Source: Candidatus Bathyarchaeia archaeon (lineage in GTDB: Archaea; Thermoproteota; Bathyarchaeia; Hecatellales; Hecatellaceae). From it: a DNA stretch of 64,000 bases. The notes under the pieces were generated by a model. It worked only from the letters and a program-made list of their open reading frames with translations. It made no database searches and had not been told where the DNA came from. Both the position numbers and the translations under genes were made by a program. Positions 51,826-61,318 of the stretch are shown in pieces. The stretch covers positions 38,233 through 102,232 of the forward strand of contig JAVZMI010000005.1 in the NCBI GenBank assembly GCA_038883335.1. The letters run 5' to 3'. Every line of letters starts with the position of its first letter. Position 1 is the stretch's first letter.

Positions 51826-54600
51826 ATGGAAGGCTTAGACAAGTCTTCGATCTACCATGTAAAGCTCTTCGATGAGAAAGGCTTCGTGAGGAAGCAGTGT
51901 GCTTCATGCGGTAGAAACTTCTGGACTCTCGATAGGGAGAGTGTCTACTGCGGAGACCAGCCCTGCCAAGAATATGCATTCCTAGGCCGCCCGTCCACTA
52001 AGGCCAGCTACAGTGTAGCGGAGGTTAGAGAGAAGTTCCTCTCCTTCTTCGAGAGGAGGGGCCATAGAAGGGTTGGTAGATATCCGGTGGTGGCAAGGTG
52101 GCGAGATGACGTATTCTTCGTTGGTGCTTCAATCTACGATTTCCAGCCGTGGGTTACCAGTGGACTAGTACCTCCACCAGCCAACCCACTAGTCATTTCC
52201 CAACCATGTGTGCGATTAACAGACATGGATCTCGTGGGAAGATCCGGAAGACATCTCACCAGCTTCGAGATGATGGCGCATCATGCATTCAACACTCCAA
52301 GCGAGATGGTCTATTGGACGGATGAAACGGCTGCCTACTGCTTCGAATTCCTCACCAGTGAACTTGGAATCAAGCCAGAAAGAATACGGTTCATTGAGGA
52401 GATGTGGGTAGGTGGTGGAAATGCAGGGGAAGACTTCGAGGTCACAGTCGACGGTATCGAACTCGCCACACTGGTCTATATGCATTATAAGACTGAGGAT
52501 GACAAGCTGAAGCCCATAGAGAACCTTACCGTCGACACAGGCTACGGTCTCGAACGGATAGCGTGGCTCAGCCAAGGGAAACCCACAATCTACGACACAG
52601 CCTTCGCTCCAGTAGTCCAAGAACTCTGCAGACTTACTGGATATAAAATAGAGGATGAGACAATCTTCCTAGAGGCTTCTCGGCAGGCCGGCTTAGTCGA
52701 TATCAGGAGCCCTGGCGGGTTAGCCCTCCTCAGAGCTAAGGTTGCGGAGAGAGTTAGAGTTACGCCGGCGGAGCTGGAGGCTCTGATGAAGCCTATGGAG
52801 CTTATATATGCTGTAGCAGACTTTACGCGAACCCTCACTTTCATGTTGGGTGATGGTGTAGTTCCATCAAACGCTGAGGCTGGTTACCTTGCGCGTCTAC
52901 TAATAAGGCGAACCCTGCGAAACTTGGAGGAGTTAAGACTTGCCATGCCTCTAAGTGAGGTCTTGAGTATCCAGCTGAAAGAGCTTGTTACAGCCTTTCC
53001 AGAGTATAAGAGGAAGGTAGAGATAATTCTGAGAATGGTTGATCTAGAAGAGAAGAGATACGCGGCAACCTTAGCTAGGGGTAGGGAAATCGTCTCAAGG
53101 CTGGTTGGGGAGGCTAAGGCGAAAGCTAAGCCCACTATAGCTGAAGGAGAGCTGCTGAAACTCTACGACTCCCACGGACTAACCCCCGACTTTGTCCAGC
53201 AGACAGCTAAGAGCCTAGGGGTGGAGGTTGAGGTACCAGCTGACTTCTTCAGCCGCATAGCCAAACTTCACGAAGGTTCCGCCAAGTCTACGGCGGAGGA
53301 AACTGCGGGTTGGGTTGCCAAGTATAGGGAGTTAGCGGGGAAATTGCCTCCAACTAGGCTACTATACTATGAGGACTCTCACATTTTCGAGTTCAAGGCG
53401 AAGGTGCTGCGTATTGTGGATGGGAAATATTTGGTTCTCGACCAAACTGCCTTTTACCCTGAGGGTGGAGGCCAGCCACCAGACCTGGGCATCATCAGAT
53501 TCAAAGGTGGAGAGGCTAAGGTCGTGGACACACAGAAGATTCAAGATGTAATCTTCCACGCCCTCGAGGGGGAGATGCCAAGTGAGGGGGGCGAAGTCAT
53601 GGGGATAGTTGACAGGGCGAGGAGACTACCTCTCATGAGGCAGCACACTGCGACCCACCTTATAATGGGAGCTGCGGTGCGGTTGTTGGGTGATCACGTA
53701 TGGCAGTCAGGGGCGCAAAAAGATGTTGTGAGGTCGAGGCTAGACATAGCTCACTACGAGAAGCTTAACCTCGAACAGATCCATAAACTTGAGTGGCTAG
53801 CTAACGAAGCGGTTATGGCCAACACCTCCGTGGAGACCATGTGGATGGCTAGAGAAGATGCTGAGGCTAAATTCGGCTTCAGACTCTACCAGGGCGGTGT
53901 AGTTCCCGGAGCGAAGATCAGGGTTGTGAAGATAGGCGACTGGGATGTAGAAGCCTGCGGGGGGACACATTGTAAATCAACTGGGGAGGTGGGTCTCATA
54001 AAAATCTTGAAGAGCGAAAGGATACAAGACGGAGTGGAGAGAATTTTATTCGCAGCCGGACAATCTGCGATTCACCACATCCAACAGAGCGAGAATAAGA
54101 TAAGACATGTGGCTGAGACCCTCGGCGTTCCCGTAGAACATTCTGAGAAGGCCGTTGAAGACTTGCTGTCGGAGCTGAAGGCTCTAAGGAAGGAGGTTGA
54201 GAGACTGAGAGAGAGAACTGCCTCCTATGAGGCTTCCGAGCTACTCAAGAAAGCAAGAAGAGTCAACGGTGTAAGGGTGATGAAAATGGCGGCCGAGAAT
54301 GCTGACTTGGATAGTGTAATAAAAACTTGGAGCGAACTCGTGAAGGCAGAAGCAGACCTTGTGGTCGTATATATCGGTATCACTACAAACTCGGCTAGGA
54401 TTGTAGTTATGGCTGGGGCGAAGGCTGTAGAAGTCGGCGTCAACGCTGGGAAGGTTACGGCTGAATTGTCCGTGATGCTGGGTGGTGGCGGCGGTGGTCA
54501 ACTGCACCTAGGCCAGGGTGGAGGTCCGAGGTTAGATAAGGTGAATGAAGCCCTTGAGGCTGTTGAAGTTGTTGTAGGAAGGCAGCTGAGGCGAGGTTAA
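51826..54600 (+). CDS. alaS: Alanyl-tRNA synthetase
   Basis: It charges tRNA-Ala. The archaeal type has an N-terminal zinc-binding extension (CASCGRNFWTLDRESVYCG, with CQEY) before the class II catalytic core (motif FDVEF-like area, TSFEMMAHHAF and NLTVDTGYGLER). The editing domain has the HxxxH (QHTATHLIMGA) and CGGTHCKSTGEVG metal site. The C-terminus has a coiled coil and a Gly-rich GGGGGGQLHLGQGG end. GGAGG at 51817-51821 favours ATG 51826 or 51823; a TTG at 51802 overlaps the M20 stop. About 924 residues. Confidence 0.96.
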   Translation: MEGLDKSSIYHVKLFDEKGFVRKQCASCGRNFWTLDRESVYCGDQPCQEYAFLGRPSTKASYSVAEVREKFLSFFERRGHRRVGRYPVVARWRDDVFFVGASIYDFQPWVTSGLVPPPANPLVISQPCVRLTDMDLVGRSGRHLTSFEMMAHHAFNTPSEMVYWTDETAAYCFEFLTSELGIKPERIRFIEEMWVGGGNAGEDFEVTVDGIELATLVYMHYKTEDDKLKPIENLTVDTGYGLERIAWLSQGKPTIYDTAFAPVVQELCRLTGYKIEDETIFLEASRQAGLVDIRSPGGLALLRAKVAERVRVTPAELEALMKPMELIYAVADFTRTLTFMLGDGVVPSNAEAGYLARLLIRRTLRNLEELRLAMPLSEVLSIQLKELVTAFPEYKRKVEIILRMVDLEEKRYAATLARGREIVSRLVGEAKAKAKPTIAEGELLKLYDSHGLTPDFVQQTAKSLGVEVEVPADFFSRIAKLHEGSAKSTAEETAGWVAKYRELAGKLPPTRLLYYEDSHIFEFKAKVLRIVDGKYLVLDQTAFYPEGGGQPPDLGIIRFKGGEAKVVDTQKIQDVIFHALEGEMPSEGGEVMGIVDRARRLPLMRQHTATHLIMGAAVRLLGDHVWQSGAQKDVVRSRLDIAHYEKLNLEQIHKLEWLANEAVMANTSVETMWMAREDAEAKFGFRLYQGGVVPGAKIRVVKIGDWDVEACGGTHCKSTGEVGLIKILKSERIQDGVERILFAAGQSAIHHIQQSENKIRHVAETLGVPVEHSEKAVEDLLSELKALRKEVERLRERTASYEASELLKKARRVNGVRVMKMAAENADLDSVIKTWSELVKAEADLVVVYIGITTNSARIVVMAGAKAVEVGVNAGKVTAELSVMLGGGGGGQLHLGQGGGPRLDKVNEALEAVEVVVGRQLRRG

Positions 54601-54601
54601 G

Positions 54602-57529
54602 TTGCCGCTGGTTTGGAAGGAGATTGAAGAGAAGTGGCAGAAGAGGTGGGCTGAGGCTAAAGTCTTCGAGGCTGATCCAGACTCGAATCCGTCTAGGCTG
54701 AAGTTCTTCCTCACAGTGGCTTACCCCTACCCTAACAGTCCACAGCACATAGGCCACGGCCGAACCTATACGCTTGCTGATGTCCATGCCAGATACCGCC
54801 GGATGAGAGGCTATAACACCTTGCTTCCGATGGGTTTCCACTATACTGGAACCCCCATCCTAGCGATGGCTAAGCGTCTCGCCGCAGGGGACGAGGAGCT
54901 GATCACCACTTTCAGAGAGATATACAAAGTGCCCCCTCAACTCCTCGAAGAATTCAAGGATCCACTGAAGATCGCTACCTACTTCCATGAAGAGATAAGA
55001 GAGGGCATGAAGAAGATGGGCTACTCAATAGACTTTCGCCGCGAATTTACCACTATAGACCCCCAATATAGTCGCTTCATTGAATGGCAATTCCGCAAAC
55101 TACGTGAGCGAGGCTTTATATCCCAGGGGAGCCATGCGGTTGGGTGGTGCCCCAGTTGCGGCCACCCCGTTGGGCAACATGACACAAGAGGCGACGTAGA
55201 GCCTGAGATAGAGGAATTTACCCTCATCAAATTTAAGAACGAAAACTTCATCCTTCCCACAGGAACTCTGAGGCCGGAGACAATCTTTGGAGTCACGAAC
55301 ATCTGGGTTAATCCTGGCGCCGAATACGTTGAAGCGAATGTTGATGGAGAGAACCAGATAATCAGCGCCGAATCCGTAGAGAAGCTGCGACTCCTTGCAC
55401 ATAAGGTGGAAGTGAAGAGGAGGTTTCCTGGAAAATTCCTCATAGGAAAATACGTATCAAACCCAGCTACCGGTAAAAAAGTCCCCATACTCCCAGCCCG
55501 CTTTGTAAATCCAGCCGTGGTTACCGGCGTGGTGATGTCAGTCCCAGCCCACGCCCCATACGATTGTGTAGCCCTTGAAGAGGTGAGGCGGAGCCCAGAA
55601 GTCTTGGCCCCATACGGTTTGGGGAAGGAGGATTTAGGGAAACTTGAACCCATATCCATTATCGAACTGCCAGGTTACTCTGAGAGCCCAGCCGCGGATG
55701 TGGTCAGAGAGTTTAAGATAAAAGATCAGACTGACACACGCCTCGAAGAGGCTACCCGAGTGGTCTACAGGCATGAATTCCATAGTGGAAGGATGAAGGC
55801 TAACACGGGCTGTTACGCTGGGTTGTCGGTAGCTGAGGCGAAAGAGGCTGTTAAGAGAGATCTGATACAAGCAGGCGCGGCTGGGACTATGTATGAGCTG
55901 GCCAATAGACCTATCCTCTGCCGGTGTGGGACAGAGTGTGTGGTCAAGATATTTGAGAATCAATGGTTTATCGATTATGGGAACGCTGAATGGAAGAGGC
56001 GAGCGCGTGAGTGTTTAAGTAAGATGAGCATTCTTCCAGATGAGATGCGGCGTGAGTTCACGTACGTAATTGAATGGCTGAAAGAGAAGGCATGCGCTAG
56101 AAGATCCGGCTTGGGGACACGGCTACCTTGGGATCCTAGTTGGATAATTGAGTCACTTTCGGACAGCACGATCTACATGGCATATTACTTATTGGCGAAG
56201 TACATTAACCGAGAACACATCTCAGCCGATCAGCTAACAGACGCTGTATTCGATTACGTGTTCTTCGGCGAGGGCGACGTCTCGGCTGTGAGTAAGTCTT
56301 CCAACCTAAACGTAAACCTCCTAAAAGAGATGCGGCGTGAGTTCACATACTTCTACCCTCTAGACGCTAGGCATTCAGGCCGCGATTTAGTTACTAACCA
56401 TCTGACTTACTTCATCTTTAACCATGTAGCCATATTTCCAGAGGCTCTCTGGCCTAGGCAGATAGTGGTCAATGGCAGCGTCCTGATGGAAGGGCAGAAG
56501 ATGTCAAAGAGTCTGGGGAACATAATCCCACTCCGCGAGGCCATTGCCATCTATGGCGCTGACCCGCTCAGGATCTCCCTGCTGGCTACCGCTGGGCTTC
56601 TTCAAGACGCCGACTTCAGCGCCAACCTCGCAAGATCGATGAGTGACCGATTAGAGCGCCTCTATAACCACGCCGTTAAGGTCGCCAGTCTTGAAAGACC
56701 TTCAGCTGAGGAAGAGCGGAACCTGACTTGGTGCGACCGGTGGCTGATAAGTCGTGTCCAGAGGCATATCCAAGCAGTCACCGAAACCATGGAGAAACTT
56801 GAGGTTATGAAAGCATGCCAGATCGCCCTCTACCTTCTGGATCAGGATGTTCAATGGTATCTTAGGCGAAGCCAAGTTGAGAGCCCGGAGAGGAGGAGGG
56901 TTACAGCGGGAGTGTTAAGGGAGACCCTCGACATTCAGATCAGGCTCTTAGCTCCATTCATACCTCACCTCGCCGAGGAGGTGTGGAGCCTCCTTGGAAA
57001 GGAAGGTTTCGTGGCGTTAGCCAATTGGCCCTCTCCAAGCGTGGAGAAGATCGACCTCAGAGCAGAGGAGTTGGAGAGCATCATCATCTCGGTGGTGGAG
57101 GACACAAAAAGCATACTCAAAGCCACCAACATAAGTCCTAGGAGGATATGTTATTATACCGCATCGGATTGGAAGTGGAGAGTCTACCTAAGGGTGTTAG
57201 AAGCTACACTCAAGAACGAAGCCTCCCTCCCCCAACTAATAAGGGAGGTAACAGCTTCATACAAAGCTGCTGTAGGGGCAGAATCGGCGGTTAAATTCTT
57301 GAAGAGAACCTTCGAAGTTGTCTCAAGGGCGCCTAGAGACCGGTTGGAGAAGGCGATGGCAGCGGGGTTACTCGACGAGACAGCATATTTGAAAGAGGCT
57401 CAGGGCTTTCTGGAGAGTGAATTCAACGCTAGTATCGAGATATACCGTGAAGATGACCCTGCCAAGTTTGACCCGCAGGGGCGATCCTTTCTAGCAGAGC
57501 CACATCGCCCAGGAATCTACGTGGAATAG
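54602..57529 (+). CDS. leuS: Leucyl-tRNA synthetase
   Basis: It charges tRNA-Leu. The class I signature HIGHGRTY (residue about 40) and KMSKSLGN (about 635) are intact, with an archaeal-type CP1 editing domain (TGVVMSVPAHAPYD). Length 975. The start is TTG at 54602 one base after the alaS stop, with GAGG just before. A short DNA repeat within the gene (about 56044 and 56328) encodes EMRREFTY twice. It follows alaS directly, so the two synthetases are made together. Confidence 0.96.
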   Translation: MPLVWKEIEEKWQKRWAEAKVFEADPDSNPSRLKFFLTVAYPYPNSPQHIGHGRTYTLADVHARYRRMRGYNTLLPMGFHYTGTPILAMAKRLAAGDEELITTFREIYKVPPQLLEEFKDPLKIATYFHEEIREGMKKMGYSIDFRREFTTIDPQYSRFIEWQFRKLRERGFISQGSHAVGWCPSCGHPVGQHDTRGDVEPEIEEFTLIKFKNENFILPTGTLRPETIFGVTNIWVNPGAEYVEANVDGENQIISAESVEKLRLLAHKVEVKRRFPGKFLIGKYVSNPATGKKVPILPARFVNPAVVTGVVMSVPAHAPYDCVALEEVRRSPEVLAPYGLGKEDLGKLEPISIIELPGYSESPAADVVREFKIKDQTDTRLEEATRVVYRHEFHSGRMKANTGCYAGLSVAEAKEAVKRDLIQAGAAGTMYELANRPILCRCGTECVVKIFENQWFIDYGNAEWKRRARECLSKMSILPDEMRREFTYVIEWLKEKACARRSGLGTRLPWDPSWIIESLSDSTIYMAYYLLAKYINREHISADQLTDAVFDYVFFGEGDVSAVSKSSNLNVNLLKEMRREFTYFYPLDARHSGRDLVTNHLTYFIFNHVAIFPEALWPRQIVVNGSVLMEGQKMSKSLGNIIPLREAIAIYGADPLRISLLATAGLLQDADFSANLARSMSDRLERLYNHAVKVASLERPSAEEERNLTWCDRWLISRVQRHIQAVTETMEKLEVMKACQIALYLLDQDVQWYLRRSQVESPERRRVTAGVLRETLDIQIRLLAPFIPHLAEEVWSLLGKEGFVALANWPSPSVEKIDLRAEELESIIISVVEDTKSILKATNISPRRICYYTASDWKWRVYLRVLEATLKNEASLPQLIREVTASYKAAVGAESAVKFLKRTFEVVSRAPRDRLEKAMAAGLLDETAYLKEAQGFLESEFNASIEIYREDDPAKFDPQGRSFLAEPHRPGIYVE

Positions 57530-57549
57530 GCTGATGCGGAGACCTGCTC

Positions 57550-58236
57550 ATGGGGAGGCTCCTCCGAGCTATAGAAGATTACAGGTACCTCCTGAACCGA
57601 GGATATAAGAGAGAGACCTCTTTAAGGCTTGTAGGAGATAAATATCTGTTAAGCAGACTGGAGAGACTCCTGCTTTATCGATGCGTCCACAGCCTCGAGG
57701 AGGCTAGGGCGCGCAGGACGAAGCTTATTCCTCTCAGAGAAGCGAAGGGGAAGCGGATCGCGGTGGACGGATATAACACGCTAATAACTGTGGAGAGCTT
57801 ACTGGAATCCAAACCCTTGATAATCTGCGACGACGGTTTCATAAGGGACCTGTCTGCTGTGCATGGTGGGTATGAGATGAAGGTTATCACTGAGGATGCC
57901 TTACGCATGATTGCCTCTATCATCAAGAGTTCAGAGGTTGGTGAGGTTGGTTTCTTCTTTGACGCCCAGATAAGCAGGAGCGGTGATGTTGCAGCTCTGA
58001 CTAGGAGGCTTCTAGCGGAGGCGGGGGTTGAGGGAGTAGCTTCAGCAGTGAAGCAGGCTGACAGTTGCACCTTAGAGTATGCGAAAATAGTTGCGAGTAG
58101 CGATGCTATAGTTATCGACAAGGCGGCGTACGCGGTGGACTTGGCGCAAGAGCTTATCCGCCATAAGAGACTGGGCAAACTAGTCTTTAAGATCGAGCAA
58201 CTTCAACGTTTGGAGAGATTTACGCAACTTTCATAG
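57550..58236 (+). CDS. DUF434 domain protein (archaeal, PIN-like?)
   Basis: DUF434 proteins are a conserved archaeal family of unknown role. Visible: an N-terminal helical part (LLRAIEDYRYLLNRGYKRETSLRLVGDKY), then IAVDGYNTLITVESLL with an acidic residue, DAQIS and SSDAIVIDK. This spread of acidic residues recalls a PIN-type nuclease, but that is my inference. 228 residues. It begins 20 bases after leuS and stands before tRNA-Arg, so a link to tRNA or translation is likely. Confidence 0.82.
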   Translation: MGRLLRAIEDYRYLLNRGYKRETSLRLVGDKYLLSRLERLLLYRCVHSLEEARARRTKLIPLREAKGKRIAVDGYNTLITVESLLESKPLIICDDGFIRDLSAVHGGYEMKVITEDALRMIASIIKSSEVGEVGFFFDAQISRSGDVAALTRRLLAEAGVEGVASAVKQADSCTLEYAKIVASSDAIVIDKAAYAVDLAQELIRHKRLGKLVFKIEQLQRLERFTQLS

Positions 58237-58315
58237 ATGCATCGGTGGAGTGATATGCTGTCTCTGAAAGTTTGAAACCGAAACTTCTAAAGATGAGGTA
58301 ATCTCTTGAATGGCT

Positions 58316-58404
58316 GGGCCCGTGGCGCAGTCAGGATAGCGCGGCAGCCTCCTAAACTTGGGGAGAGTTGTAGGTCAGGGGTTCAAATCCCCTCGGGCCC
58401 GCCA
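58316..58404 (+). tRNA. tRNA-Arg (CCT), with an 11-base intron and encoded CCA
   Basis: Acceptor GGGCCCG (58316-58322) pairs with CGGGCCC (58394-58400). D stem is GCGC/GCGC (58325-58328 and 58339-58342). Anticodon stem is GCAGC (58344-58348) with GTTGT (58367-58371); T arm is AGGGG/CCCCT with loop TTCAAAT. The anticodon CCT is at 58351-58353. The loop region is 18 bases instead of 7, so about 11 bases (58355-58365, AACTTGGGGAG) are an intron after base 37. The discriminator is G, then CCA. An A at the D-loop position 20 fits an arginine tRNA. Confidence 0.9.
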
Positions 58405-58697
58405 AAAATTTCCCTAGCTGTTTATTGAAAATCATGCGAGTTTGAATCCGGCTTAGATAACTATTCTCGGCATATGTAAATGAAATAATAAGGGTTGCGG
58501 TTACCTGTCTGTTTGTGTGAGAGTAGGATAGATGGCAACGGTTCGCAGGCCTTTAGTAGGTTGTGAGAAGATAAGTTTAGGATGGACGAAGCAGCCCCTT
58601 TGGTGGAGGCCGTGGTGAAGAGGTGTCTAAATCGCAGAATATGGGGGCGCATCCTCTTCACGTTCACCTACTTCCCTTCTCCCCTTTGAGGTTCTGG

Positions 58698-59195
58698 TTA
58701 TATCTGGAAGACGCATTGTTTGTCTCCTCTGGCTATGCAGGCGGTCTCTGTTGCTTTTAGAGGCTTGTTGAAGGCTTGGCTTAGCGCCCCCTCCAAATAG
58801 CCTCTAAAAAACCAGCATACTGGTTGCTGGGAGGGCCCATACTCTTTCGCTTCAAAACTTTCAACCAAAACCACTTTTCCTGTCCCATTTTCCATGTCGA
58901 GTTGGAATCGTATGTTTCCCCATCCTTCGCTCCGTTTATTTTGGGCTATGGCTTTGAGCAGCTCCTCCCTGTCAGGGTATATCTGCATGAGGCGTTGACT
59001 ACTGCGCCTACCGCAGCCTCGCCCAGCATCGTATAGGACTATAAAGGCGCCTGAAGCGAAACGCCCCTCCAAAGTCTTCTTGAGGTCCGTGAATGTGACT
59101 ACGCGGAAGATTACAGCTTCACCGTTTCTCAAGAGCTTGAAACAACTCTCAGTCTCCTCTCTAAGCTCATCCTCCACTATCATACCCCCACACAT
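58698..59195 (-). CDS. V4R-domain protein
   Basis: This 165-residue protein is almost only a V4R domain: GAFIVLYDAGRGCGRRSSQRLM and a C-terminal GYLEGALSQAFNKPLKATETACIARGDKQCVF. Its last 35 residues match the same region in the V4R protein at 23-24.8 kb, so the two are paralogues. It starts at 59195 (a later ATG at 59183 is possible) with a TATA-like box near 59222-59230 about 30 bases before, so the leader would be minimal. It stands alone between tRNA-Arg and a radical SAM gene. Ligand unknown. Confidence 0.85.
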   Translation of the reverse strand: MCGGMIVEDELREETESCFKLLRNGEAVIFRVVTFTDLKKTLEGRFASGAFIVLYDAGRGCGRRSSQRLMQIYPDREELLKAIAQNKRSEGWGNIRFQLDMENGTGKVVLVESFEAKEYGPSQQPVCWFFRGYLEGALSQAFNKPLKATETACIARGDKQCVFQI

Positions 59196-59514
59196 TGGTA
59201 TGGATAAGAGCGCATGGTTCTCTTAAAATCCCAAGCCCAGACGGCATCTTCCAGCTGCATATAATCATACTTTTCATGTACTTCACTGTTTATGTAGAGT
59301 TGCGGCTGGTCTTCCTACGGAAGCCGACGAGGACACCGATTATGGTTCGGTCGAACGTGTTTATAAGAATTTTTAAGCATTATGCAGACTGTTCTCTCAG
59401 TTTTCGCCATGCTCAGATGTTTTTTTAAAAATTAAGTCGAAATGATTCCCCTTCGCAATTTCGGAACGTTTTAATTTATAGGTTTGGACTCATTACTGCA
59501 ATGGTGGGATTTTG
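59196..59514. other. Intergenic region between divergent V4R and radical SAM genes
   Basis: This 319-base gap has a minus TATA near 59222 for the V4R gene and a plus TATA-like box at about 59470-59482 for the radical SAM gene. Nothing else recognised. Confidence 0.4.
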
Positions 59515-60570
59515 ATGGTTGCCCCGCCCTATCTAGTTTCTTACGCCATAACTAAGAAGTGTAATCTAAAATGCAAGCACTGCTACAGCGAAGCAGCTGA
59601 GGAAAGTGCGCCCGACGAATTAACAACAGATGAGGCTAAAAGACTGCTTGATCACATCGCAAATTGGGGAGCAAAGCTTCTGATTATTGATGGTGGAGAG
59701 CCCCTTTGCAGAGACGACTTCTACCAACTTGCACGCCATGCTTCAGCAAAAGGTTTAAGGGTAGTTGTAGGGAGCAATGGAACCCTCATCGACGGGTCAG
59801 TGGCAACGAAGATGCGTGAGGCTGGGGTGCAAGCTGTAGCTATCTCGGTGGATGGGGCTCAAGCTGAAACGCACGACGGATTCAGAGGTGAAGAGGGCGC
59901 CTACGCCAAGGCTATAGAAGGAATCAGAGCTTGCAAGGATGCCGGGCTGCCTTTTCAGCTTAACACGGTCATCAGGAGACGGACGATCACGGAGCTTCCT
60001 CAAATACTCCAATTAGCAGTTGAAAGTGGAGCGAATGCCGCTGAGTTCTTCGATCTGGTGCAGGTGAGTAGAGTGAAACGCGAATGCGCCGAGGAAGTGC
60101 TGAGCGTGGGTGAAAGGGAAAAAGTTATGGAGTGGCTGGCTGAAGCGCAAGCCGAGTGTCCTATCATAATAAGGGTACCAGCGTGCCCCATGTACCCTCT
60201 AATTCTAAAGGAGAAGAAGATTCAGCCGAGGCATTTCCCAAACAATCTCCTACACAGAATACCATACTATAATCGCGGCTGTGCCGCTGGGATGCCAGAG
60301 GGGTATGTAACCATTCTCCCAAATGGAGATGTGATTCCCTGTATGCTCCTTCAGGTTAAGATTGGAAATGTGAGAAAAGGAAATATTGTGGATATCTGGG
60401 AGAGGTCTCCAATCTTGACTATGCTCCGCTCAAGAGATCTGTTGAAAGGAGAATGCGGGGAATGTGCAAACCGTGATATTTGCGCGGGATGTAGAGGGAG
60501 AGCATATGAATGTACGGGCAATATGCTAGCCTCCGATCCAGGGTGCTGGCTTCAATACTCGAAAAATTAA
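59515..60570 (+). CDS. Radical SAM / SPASM enzyme (AhbD/NirJ-like)
   Basis: The radical SAM cluster is CxxxCxxC at C16, C20 and C23 (CNLKCKHC); the TIM barrel has the DGGEPLCR and GSNGTLID motifs. A C-terminal SPASM domain has many cysteines (CAAGM, CMLL, ECGECANRDICAGCRGRAYEC, GC) for one or two more clusters. At 351 residues it matches heme-synthesis AhbD and NirJ, and also peptide-modifying enzymes. GGTGGGA at 59503-59509 fits ATG 59515. No heme genes or precursor peptide are near, so the substrate is unknown. Confidence 0.9.
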   Translation: MVAPPYLVSYAITKKCNLKCKHCYSEAAEESAPDELTTDEAKRLLDHIANWGAKLLIIDGGEPLCRDDFYQLARHASAKGLRVVVGSNGTLIDGSVATKMREAGVQAVAISVDGAQAETHDGFRGEEGAYAKAIEGIRACKDAGLPFQLNTVIRRRTITELPQILQLAVESGANAAEFFDLVQVSRVKRECAEEVLSVGEREKVMEWLAEAQAECPIIIRVPACPMYPLILKEKKIQPRHFPNNLLHRIPYYNRGCAAGMPEGYVTILPNGDVIPCMLLQVKIGNVRKGNIVDIWERSPILTMLRSRDLLKGECGECANRDICAGCRGRAYECTGNMLASDPGCWLQYSKN

Positions 60571-60856
60571 ACCCTGAGCCTAACATTCGCCAGCTAAAAC
60601 ACTATTACGATAGCGAGGGCTGTAGATGCAGTTTGCCACCACAGGATAATTGCTGAGGGTCCTGGCAGTGTTTAGTGCGACTTGCCATTTAGTTACGCTT
60701 TAGCTTAGTTGCATGGATAATGCACGCAGAGTCATTAGCTTTTGAGTAAATAAAAGTAGATGTCGTCCTTAATCAATAAATGCTGAATCAAATCCGTGAA
60801 TCGCACCATACCGCTGAGTTTTAATCAGAGAACCGAGTGGACTGCCGGATGCTTAA

Positions 60857-61006
60857 CTATTTTTTCTTCTCATCTTTCTCTGTGACCGCCCCTTTTACAC
60901 CTTTCCCGAACGCCTTAGCGAATTCAAGTCCTTTTTTAATCCCCTTCCCGACTATCTCACCTGTCTTCTCGGCAACTTCCTCCGCCTTTTCTTTCTTTTC
61001 CTCCAT
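60857..61006 (-). CDS. Small lysine-rich helical protein (49 residues)
   Basis: I found this short frame by reading the minus strand. It begins MEEKKEKAEEVAEK and includes TGEIVGKGIKKGLEFAKAFG, then ends EKDEKKK, giving one amphipathic, very charged helix with a central Gly-rich turn. Promoter support is good: TATA-like CATAAAATATAG at 61036-61048, a start near 61016, and GGTAGGT before the ATG at 61006. It has no known family in my memory. Confidence 0.62.
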   Translation of the reverse strand: MEEKKEKAEEVAEKTGEIVGKGIKKGLEFAKAFGKGVKGAVTEKDEKKK

Positions 61007-61318
61007 CTACCTACCCCCAAAGAACATAATATTCTTCTATATTTTATGTGAAAATAACGGTTATAAGTATAATTGCCGAAGCTGAGGCAACCACTGCATT
61101 TTTTGATTAACGCAAAATTTTAAGTTCATTCAATGGTTTAACGCCCTTAATATTTCAGCTCAGCCCTCTGTGTAATGGAGATATACAAACTAATTTTGAC
61201 CTCAATTAACAAGATGACGCTTGAGAGAAGGGCTTAATGTGAGGTGTAATATACGGGTGCATACTTTATGTTCCAAAGTTTTATACAGAGGGATCAGGCA
61301 TATTATAGCCGATGTGTG
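61007..61318. other. Intergenic region before MscL-like gene
   Basis: 312 bases with the minus promoter of the small protein at 61036-61048. Upstream of MscL are several possible boxes (near 61245 and 61298) without a clear choice. No RNA gene seen. Confidence 0.4.

Noticed and set aside
56044..56347. Direct repeat of about 20 bases inside leuS
   Set aside because: Both copies encode the same short peptide EMRREFTY in an intact gene; likely chance or local duplication without function.
58461..58667. 68-residue minus frame after tRNA-Arg
   Set aside because: No ribosome site, no promoter and no domain-like sequence.
60837..61085. 82-residue plus frame rich in Phe and Ser
   Set aside because: It is the complement of the lysine-rich minus-strand small gene, which has promoter and ribosome site.
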